Shown here: positions 58,331-64,000 of the stretch, in pieces
Layout of the letters: the number at the start of each line of letters is the position of its first letter
Numbering within the stretch: position 1 is the stretch's first letter
DNA from: CAWDVH01 sp963805705
GTDB lineage: Bacteria; Actinomycetota; Actinomycetes; Streptosporangiales; Streptosporangiaceae
Assembly: GCA_963805705.1 (NCBI GenBank)
Contig: CAWDVH010000001.1
Coordinates: 372,001 to 436,000, forward strand
Direction of reading: 5' to 3'
Length of the DNA: 64,000 nucleotides
Program-made: the position numbers and the translations under genes
Notes under the pieces: generated by a model
What the model saw: only the letters and a program-made list of their open reading frames with translations
Told to the model about the DNA's origin: nothing
Databases searched by the model: none

Positions 58331-59283
58331 AGCGCCACCCTTTCCCTGATCCCCGCGAAGAGATCGTCTTCCGGGATATCAGTGTCCACCAACGACCTGG
58401 CCAGATGATAGTCCTCCGTCGGCCACGCCGAGCGCTGGGCGTCGAGCGGGCACGCGAACCACGAGCCCGCCGGGTCGATCTGGGTCGCGTGCGCCAGCAG
58501 CGCCTGGTCACGGACTTCGAAGAAGTCGCCGCACGGAATCATGGTGGTAATCTTCGGCTCCGGCCGGTCGGGCCGGTCCTCCCAGCGCTCTAGCCACTTC
58601 ACGTAGGGCGATTCGACGCCGCGCCGTTCCATCTCCTGATGCAGGGCGATGATCCGGGCCTTGTGGAAGGTGGCGAAGTAGTAGAGCTTGAGCGGCTGCC
58701 AGGGCTCCCCGCACTCCGGGTACCGGTCCGGGTCAGCCGAGGCCTCGAACGCCTCGACGCACACCTGGTGCGTCTTGATGTGATCGGGGTGCGGATAGCC
58801 CCCGTTCTCGTCGTAGGTGAGCAGGACATGCGGCCGGAACGCCCGTACCGCCCGGACCAGCGGGCGAGCGGCGTCTTCGAGTGTCTCCAGGGCGAAGCAG
58901 CCGTCCGGCAGCGGCGGCAGAGGATCACCTTCGGGCAGCCCGGAGTCGGTGAAGCCGAGGAACTGCTGCTGGACGCCGAGGATCTCGCGCGCCCTGGCCA
59001 TCTCCGCCCGGCGCACGCCGGCCAGGTCGGCGCGGATCTCGGGACGGTCCATGGCCTTGTTCAGTATGTCGCCGCGCTCCCCGCCGGTCAGCGTGCAGAC
59101 CAGGACCTCCGCGCCCTCCCGGACATAGCGGGCCATCGTCGCCGCGCCTTTGCTGGACTCGTCGTCAGGATGCGCGTGCACCGCCATCAGCCGCAGCGGA
59201 GCGCGGCCGGGCGCGCCGCCATCGCCGGCGGCTGTCGTCCCGGTGCGGGCAGTGGCGCCTTGGTCAGAGGTCACGGCAGACAA
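58327..59283 (-). CDS. mca: Mycothiol S-conjugate amidase
   Basis: About 318 residues. AVHAHPDDESSKGAATMARYV is the zinc-binding AHPDDE motif; HPDHIKTHQVCVEAF supplies the further His ligand. Cleaves mycothiol S-conjugates of toxins and antibiotics, releasing a mercapturic acid and GlcN-Ins. EEWxDRPDRPEPKITT-like segment and PCGDFFEVRDQALLAHATQIDP separate Mca from the related deacetylase MshB. Start: TTG 59283 lies seven bases after GAGGAG; GTG 59274 is the alternative. A longer frame to 59418 lacks a site. Confidence 0.9.
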   Translation of the reverse strand: MSAVTSDQGATARTGTTAAGDGGAPGRAPLRLMAVHAHPDDESSKGAATMARYVREGAEVLVCTLTGGERGDILNKAMDRPEIRADLAGVRRAEMARAREILGVQQQFLGFTDSGLPEGDPLPPLPDGCFALETLEDAARPLVRAVRAFRPHVLLTYDENGGYPHPDHIKTHQVCVEAFEASADPDRYPECGEPWQPLKLYYFATFHKARIIALHQEMERRGVESPYVKWLERWEDRPDRPEPKITTMIPCGDFFEVRDQALLAHATQIDPAGSWFACPLDAQRSAWPTEDYHLARSLVDTDIPEDDLFAGIRERVAL

Positions 59284-59578
59284 GAAAGATCTCCTCGATA
59301 CCCGTAGTGGACATAACCGGCCGGCCCGAGGCGATCGTCGCGCCTCGTGCCGCCGCCCGGCGGCCCGCGGCTGCCGACAGGTCATTGTGCAGGACAACAA
59401 GGCCGCCGGCGAAGGCATTCCCGCGCACGGTCAGCCTCGTCCGGCCTAATGTCGCTTGCCGCTAAGCCATTGACACGCGCCAAGTAGTCGCGGAGCCTTG
59501 TTAGCCTCAAGGATTAGCCCCCAGGGTCCTACCTGGGCCCGGCGGAGAATTATTCCGCATCGCACGCGAGGAGTACCC

Positions 59579-60079
59579 GTGACCGAGACCCGTGATGACA
59601 CCGTGACCTGGCTTACCCAGGAGGCGTACGACCGGCTGAAGTTGGAGCTGGACACCCTCTCGGTACAGGGTCGCATCGACATCGCCGCGAAGATCGAGGC
59701 GGCCAGGGACGAGGGCGACCTGAAGGAGAACGGCGGCTATCACGCGGCCAAGGACCAGCAGGGCATGCAGGAGGCCCGGATCCGCCAGCTGACCCAGATC
59801 CTGGAGAACTCGCGGGTCGGCGATCCGCCGCGCACGGACGGCGTAGTGGGCCCCGGCATGACGGTCACGATCCGCTTCCAGGGCGACGAGGACGAGGTGA
59901 CCTTCCTGCTCGCATCGCGCGAGGAGAGTGGCTCGCCGATCGACGTGTACTCTCCCCGGTCCCCGCTGGGCAGTGCCATATCCGGCAAGAAGGTCGGCGA
60001 AACCGCGACCTACACGCTGCCCAACGGCCGGGCCGCCGCAGTGGAGATCCTTGAGGCAGTCCCGTACGGGGGCTTCTGA
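59579..60079 (+). CDS. greA: Transcription elongation factor GreA
   Basis: 166 residues, GTG start with GAGGAG six bases upstream. N-terminal coiled-coil with the catalytic acidic tip: AARDEGDLKENGGYHAAKDQQGMQEARIRQL. C-terminal FKBP-like domain: VTFLLASREESG, SPRSPLGSAISGKKVGETATYTLPNG. Stimulates RNA polymerase transcript cleavage to rescue backtracked complexes. The tip sequence DEGDLKENGGYHAA differs slightly from the DLSENAEYDAA of E. coli, as usual in actinomycetes. Followed by a strong hairpin. Confidence 0.93.
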   Translation: MTETRDDTVTWLTQEAYDRLKLELDTLSVQGRIDIAAKIEAARDEGDLKENGGYHAAKDQQGMQEARIRQLTQILENSRVGDPPRTDGVVGPGMTVTIRFQGDEDEVTFLLASREESGSPIDVYSPRSPLGSAISGKKVGETATYTLPNGRAAAVEILEAVPYGGF

Positions 60080-60154
60080 CCGAGCCCGTTCAGGGTCGGT
60101 GACCACCCGGATCAGGGATCTGTGACCCCGGTGCTACCGGCGCCTCCTGCTTAA

Positions 60155-60204
60155 ATGATCACAAAGGGCTCAGTGCGCCAGAACGCTGAGCCCTTCGTGA
60201 TCAT
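60155..60204. terminator. Bidirectional terminator between greA and the exporter gene
   Basis: ATGATCACAAAGGGCTCAG (60155-60173) pairs with CTGAGCCCTTCGTGATCAT (60186-60204), 18 of 19 positions, loop of 12. It lies between two convergent genes. No long T-tract, but the stem is the strongest in the region. Confidence 0.8.
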
Positions 60205-60212
60205 GCCTTGCG

Positions 60213-61829
60213 TCAGTGCACCAGCTCCTCGGAGGAGGGCGCCGCCGGGTCGCCGACCTCCGGAGCGCCGGCCGCCAGCTCGTCGGCCGCCAGCTCGCTG
60301 GACTGCTCTGACCGGCCGCGCAGCGGGATCTCCTTGATGAACAGGGCGAGCACGAACAGCAGCACCGCCGACGGGAGCGCCCACCAGAAGACACCGTCGA
60401 TCGCGTGGCTGATGCTGAAGAACACCGCGTCGCGGACCTGGGACGGCAGGCTGTTGACGGTGGCCGGGTCGAGCTGCCCGCCGGCCGCGTGCAGCTGCAC
60501 GCCAGGCAGCGTGGCGCTCATCGCCTCGTCCAGGCGCCGGACGAAGACGGCACCGAACACCGAGACGCCGATCGACCCGCCGATCTGCTGGAAGAACGTG
60601 CGGGAGCTGGTCGCCACTCCTATGTCACGGGCGTGGACGCTGTTCTGCACGATCATCGAGGTGATCTGCATCAGGAAGCCCATGCCGACGCCGAGCACGA
60701 CGTAGTACATGGCCGAGGTCAGCCGGGAGGTGTCCGGGCCGAGGTGGGTCAGCATGTACATGCCAACCGCCATCGTCGCGCCGCCGATGATCGGCAGGGC
60801 CTTGTAACGGCCGGTCTTGACGGTCACCTGGCCGGAGATCAGCGAGGTAACCGTCGAGCCGAGCATCAGCGGGATCAGCATCAGGCCGCTGCCGGTCGGG
60901 GAGGCGTGCTGGACAGTCTGCTGGTAGAGCGGCAGGAACGTCAGCGCGCCCAGCATCGCGACGCCGGCCAGGAAGCTCATCCCGATGGCCAGCGAGAAGT
61001 TGCGGTTCTTGAAGATATGCAGCGGTATCACCGGCTCGGCCACCCTGGCCTCGATGGCCATGAAGACCAGGATCGAGGCCACGGCGAGGACGCCGAGCCC
61101 GATGATCTGGCTCGATGACCAGGCATACCTCGTGCCGGCCCAGGTGGTGAGCAGCACGATCGCGGTGGCCGCGATGGCCAGTACCGCGGCCCCCAGATAG
61201 TCGATCCTGTGCTCCACGACCTTGCGCGGCAGGTGCAGGGTGATCGCCAGGTAGATCAGCGCGGCGCCGCCCACCGGCATGTTGATATAGAAGATCCAGC
61301 GCCATCCGACGGAGTCGGTGAGGTACCCGCCGACCAGCGGGCCGGCGATCATGGCGAGCATCATCGCGGCCATCATGTAGCCCATGTACTGGCCCCGCTC
61401 GCGCGGCGGCACCAGGTCGCCGATCGTGGCCAGCGCCCCGACCATGAGGCCGCCGGCCCCCACGCCTTGCAGCGCGCGGAACGCGATCAGCTGGTCAATC
61501 GAGTGCGACAGGCCGGACAGGGCCGAGCCGATCAGGAAGATCACGATGGCGATCATGAGCAGCCGCTTGCGCCCGTACTGGTCGCCGAGCTTGCCGTAGA
61601 GCGGAGTGGAGATGGTCGACGTGAGAATATAGGCCGTCACCACCCAGGCCAGCTGGGAGAGGCCGCCCAGCTCACCGACGATGCGCGGCAGGGCGGTGGA
61701 GACGACCAGCTGGTCCAGCATCGCGATGATGATCGCGAGCAGAAGGCCCGGCAGCACGATCAGGATCTCGCGCCTCGGCCCGCTGGAGGGGCGTGCCCCG
61801 GCGGCCTCGATCGCCTCTGTTTCTGCCAC
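60213..61829 (-). CDS. DHA2-family (14-TM) multidrug MFS transporter
   Basis: 538 residues, GTG start after GGGAG. LDQLVVSTALPRIVGELGGLSQLAWVVTAYIL is the DHA2 segment 1-2 motif with Asp; GKLGDQYGRKRLL is motif A; GSALSGLSHSIDQLIAFRALQGVGAGGLM and GPLVGGYLTDSVGWRWIFYINMPVG follow the EmrB/QacA order. Proton-driven export of drugs. Regulated most likely by the divergent TetR. Confidence 0.9.
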   Translation of the reverse strand: MAETEAIEAAGARPSSGPRREILIVLPGLLLAIIIAMLDQLVVSTALPRIVGELGGLSQLAWVVTAYILTSTISTPLYGKLGDQYGRKRLLMIAIVIFLIGSALSGLSHSIDQLIAFRALQGVGAGGLMVGALATIGDLVPPRERGQYMGYMMAAMMLAMIAGPLVGGYLTDSVGWRWIFYINMPVGGAALIYLAITLHLPRKVVEHRIDYLGAAVLAIAATAIVLLTTWAGTRYAWSSSQIIGLGVLAVASILVFMAIEARVAEPVIPLHIFKNRNFSLAIGMSFLAGVAMLGALTFLPLYQQTVQHASPTGSGLMLIPLMLGSTVTSLISGQVTVKTGRYKALPIIGGATMAVGMYMLTHLGPDTSRLTSAMYYVVLGVGMGFLMQITSMIVQNSVHARDIGVATSSRTFFQQIGGSIGVSVFGAVFVRRLDEAMSATLPGVQLHAAGGQLDPATVNSLPSQVRDAVFFSISHAIDGVFWWALPSAVLLFVLALFIKEIPLRGRSEQSSELAADELAAGAPEVGDPAAPSSEELVH

Positions 61830-61903
61830 GAGCGGCTCCCTCGCTCCGGATGCGGCTGCCGCCGCCCTGCACTGGACTGGCTGGCCTGTCGGCCGCGTAG
61901 TGG

Positions 61904-61975
61904 AAACCTACTTGCCGACCGGCTAGTATCGGCCTCCTAAAGCAGGCTAGGCTGCTTGCTAACCGGTCGTCAAGC
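61904..61975. promoter_or_regulatory. Operator region between exporter and tetR genes
   Basis: AAGCAG-GCTAGG-CTGCTT (61940-61957) is an 18-bp palindrome with 6-bp perfect arms. It is flanked by inverted copies of CTTGMCGACCGGYTAGYA (about 61912-61929 and 61955-61973). The symmetric block is probably where the TetR protein binds. Confidence 0.6.
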
Positions 61976-62012
61976 AGGTTCCGGACACCCGAGTGAAACG
62001 CAGCGCAGCATC

Positions 62013-62690
62013 ATGAACCAGGGACTGGGCGAGCCCGCGGCGCCCGAGCATGCGCCGCTTGAGGCGCGGCATGACGGGCGCGGCCGCGGTGACACGCGCG
62101 CGCGCATCCAGGAGGTAGCGGTCCAGCTGTTCGCGGAGCAGGGCTATGAGAAAACCTCACTGCGCGAGATCGCCGAGCGGCTCGACGTCACGAAGGCTGC
62201 GCTGTATTACCACTTCAAGTCCAAGGAAGACATCGTCGGAAGCCTGGTCGAGGATTACTTCGGCCAGATCGACGCGCTGATCTCCTGGGCCAGGACGCAG
62301 CCGCGAACTGCCGCCACGCGCGGCACGATCCTGCGCCGCTATGTCGCGATCGTCGCCGATGGCGACGAGGTCTTCCGGATGCTGCACCAGAATCAGGCCG
62401 CCGTCAACAGCCTGGCCGCCGCCAAGAGCCGCGGCGAGCTGTTCCGCGAGCGGCTGACCGCCCTCATCGGGCTGCTCGCTGGCCCCGATGCCCCGCTGGA
62501 CGAGCGGCTCCGCGCCACCATGGCACTCGGCGGGGTCAGCGTGGCCTGGATGTTCTTCGCCGACCAGGTCTCCGACCGCGGCGAGCTGTGCTCCGCCGTG
62601 CTCGGCATAGCGTGCGACCTGGCCGATGCCAGTCGCCCGGACAGCCTGGTCCCGGACAGCCTGGTCCCGGACAGCCAGCGAGCCGACTAG
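62013..62690 (+). CDS. TetR family regulator
   Basis: 225 residues from ATG 62013. HTH: RARIQEVAVQLFAEQGYEKTSLREIAERLDVTKAALYYHFKSKEDIVGSLVEDYF. Ligand domain is helical with no motif to name a ligand. Divergent from the DHA2 exporter. The C-terminus is three PDSLV units from a 15-bp repeat (62632-62680). Confidence 0.85.
   Translation: MNQGLGEPAAPEHAPLEARHDGRGRGDTRARIQEVAVQLFAEQGYEKTSLREIAERLDVTKAALYYHFKSKEDIVGSLVEDYFGQIDALISWARTQPRTAATRGTILRRYVAIVADGDEVFRMLHQNQAAVNSLAAAKSRGELFRERLTALIGLLAGPDAPLDERLRATMALGGVSVAWMFFADQVSDRGELCSAVLGIACDLADASRPDSLVPDSLVPDSQRAD
62632..62680 (+). repeat. 15-bp tandem repeat at the 3' end of tetR
   Basis: Two exact CCGGACAGCCTGGTC units and a third truncated one, in frame, just before the stop. 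Confidence 0.85.
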
Positions 62691-62698
62691 CGGGCCAG

Positions 62699-63211
62699 CT
62701 AGCTGGCAGGCGGCCCGCCGGGACGGGCGGACGCCCGGACCAGGGGCAGCACCCGGTACCTGACCGGGGCGGCGAGCGCGATCACGGTCGAGGTCCGCAC
62801 CACCCCCGCGACATCCACGATGGCGTCAATGACCCGCTGCAGATCAGCGTTAGTGCGCGCTACGACCCGGCAGAGCATGTCGCCCGAGCCAGTGATGGTG
62901 TGCGCTTCGAGGATCTCAGGAATCAGGGCGAGCCGGTCAGCCACCGGGTCGTGGCCGCCCGCCTGGCGCAGCTCAAGCGTCACGAACGCGGTGACCCCGT
63001 GGCCCAGCGCCGCCGGATCGATATCCGGTCCGTAGCCGGTGATCACGCCGCGGCTCTGCAGCCGGTCCAGCCTGGCCTGGACAGTGCCGCGGGCCACCCC
63101 CAGCCGGCGGGAGCCCTCAAGGATCCCGACCCGGGGCTCGGCGGCCAGCAGCTCGATCAGTGCGGCATCGAGCTCGTCGATCACTGGGCGACTCCTGTTC
63201 GCATCCTGCAC
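62699..63211 (-). CDS. Lrp/AsnC family regulator
   Basis: 170 residues, GTG start after AGGAA. HTH: DELDAALIELLAAEPRVGILEGSRRLGVARGTVQARLDRLQSRGVI. RAM domain: ITGSGDMLCRVVARTNADLQRVIDAIVDVAGVVRTST. Divergent from hpd, the tyrosine/homogentisate gene, a pairing seen in other actinomycetes; it probably regulates hpd in response to an amino acid such as tyrosine or phenylalanine. Confidence 0.88.
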   Translation of the reverse strand: MQDANRSRPVIDELDAALIELLAAEPRVGILEGSRRLGVARGTVQARLDRLQSRGVITGYGPDIDPAALGHGVTAFVTLELRQAGGHDPVADRLALIPEILEAHTITGSGDMLCRVVARTNADLQRVIDAIVDVAGVVRTSTVIALAAPVRYRVLPLVRASARPGGPPAS

Positions 63212-63332
63212 AGATTTCCTACTCCTTTGCCAGCAATGCTAGTCAAGTTGTCTATCAATCTTCGGAGCTATTGCGCACCTTGCCCTCACGAGGCGATGCT
63301 GCAGGCAGCCGTGGCAACAGCGAGGAGCACGC

Positions 63333-64000
63333 AATGGCAGCCGAAGCTGATCGAGACCTGGCGGCGCAGGCCGAGGAGTTCCCGGCGGCGCAGGCCGAGG
63401 AATTCCACTCTGAGCAGGCCGAGGAGTTCCCGGTCGACGGGATGGACGCCATCGTGTTCGCCGTCGGCAATGCCCGGCAGGCCGCGCATTTCTACTCCAC
63501 TGCCCTCGGCATGCGGTGCGTGGCCTACCGCGGCCCGGAAACCGGCTGCCCCGACGAGGCGGCGTATGTCCTGGAGTCCGGCAGCGCGCGCTTCGTCCTG
63601 CGCGGCGCGGTCCGCGGTGGCACCGCCCTGGCCAGGCATGTCGCCACCCACGGCGACGGCGTGATCGACCTGGCCATAGCCGTGCCGTCGGCCGAGGCTG
63701 CCTACCGGTACGCCATCGCCCACGGAGCCAGGGGGATCGATGAACCCGAGGTCTTCGAGGACGAGCAGGGCAAGGTCGTCCTGGCCTCGATCCGCACGTT
63801 CGGCGACACCATCCACACCCTGGTCGAGCGGTCCGCCTACGCGGGGCCCTACCTGCCGGGCTATGTCACCGCCGGGCCCCTCGCCCCGCCCCCGCGCAGG
63901 CCCTTCTTCACCAGCATCGACCACTGCGTCGGCAACGTCGAGCTCGGCAAGATGAACGAGTGGGTCAGCTTCTACCAGCAGGTCATGGGCTTCACGAACA
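63333..64000 (+). CDS. hpd: 4-hydroxyphenylpyruvate dioxygenase, 3'-partial
   Basis: Converts 4-hydroxyphenylpyruvate to homogentisate in tyrosine catabolism. ATG 63333 after GAGGAGC; 222 codons are visible and the gene runs off the window. EEFPVDGMDAIVFAVGNARQAAHFYSTALGM is the first glyoxalase-like repeat; the second begins FFTSIDHCVGNVELGKMNEW, whose His is the first iron ligand. The start carries three in-frame AQAEEF repeats (nt 63355-63430), an extension of about 25 residues before the conserved region. Confidence 0.92.

Noticed and set aside
59284..59418. 45-residue N-terminal extension of Mca
   Set aside because: Arg/Pro-rich, without a ribosome site, and precedes a well-placed GAGGAG and TTG.

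Overview
This is a high-GC (about 70%) chromosomal segment of an actinomycete. Lineage markers are mycothiol S-conjugate amidase (mca), a Zur-type Fur regulator, an Rv1086-like short-chain isoprenyl diphosphate synthase, a DUF222/HNH endonuclease, many GTG starts and several transcripts that look leaderless. I cannot place it below the phylum; a Streptosporangiales-like filamentous actinomycete would fit. No rRNA, tRNA, CRISPR array, integrase or transposase was recognised.

Layout. 0-11.7 kb is a cell-envelope glycopolymer locus: two tandem paralogous CDP-glycerol glycerophosphotransferases (the second with a fused GT2 domain at its N-terminus, the first cut by the window start), two polytopic GT-C-like membrane proteins, a methyltransferase and an ExoA-like GT2. 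11.8-22.2 kb is housekeeping: PIN-PhoH ATPase, uppS, an ATP-type PEP carboxykinase, an NlpC/P60 hydrolase, a YyaL-like thioredoxin-domain protein divergent from zur, and DUF2461. 22.5-30 kb holds recQ, an ArsR/MFS efflux cassette, a DUF222-HNH gene and relics of the recQ and HNH 3' ends. 30-43.7 kb is a mixed metabolic and regulatory stretch: APH-like kinase, methyltransferase, two aldo/keto reductases, TetR, NYN-LOTUS protein, MFS plus TetR with twin operators, rhodanese, YiaAB and a large MGH1-like glycosidase. 43.6-47.8 kb is an islet bracketed by 149-bp direct repeats; it contains a lower-GC HTH-membrane protein and a YciI/methyltransferase pair. 47.8-50.3 kb is a second, nearly identical ArsR cassette, here driving an ABC exporter. 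50.5-64 kb carries SWIM plus SNF2 proteins, a two-component system, mca, greA, a 14-TM drug exporter with its TetR, and an Lrp regulator divergent from a truncated 4-hydroxyphenylpyruvate dioxygenase.

Three things stand out. First, a near-identical ArsR-plus-leaderless-promoter cassette occurs twice, wired to two unrelated efflux systems; relic sequences and repeats around both copies suggest that it moved. Second, three genes (uppS, the gene ending at 16,572, and zur) have their last codons and stop codon reiterated downstream as tandem units of about 22 bp, in a window rich in short tandem repeats generally. Third, at least six single-base frameshifts interrupt five otherwise intact conserved genes. 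That looks more like uncorrected sequencing error than decay and should be settled before any of these genes is called a pseudogene.
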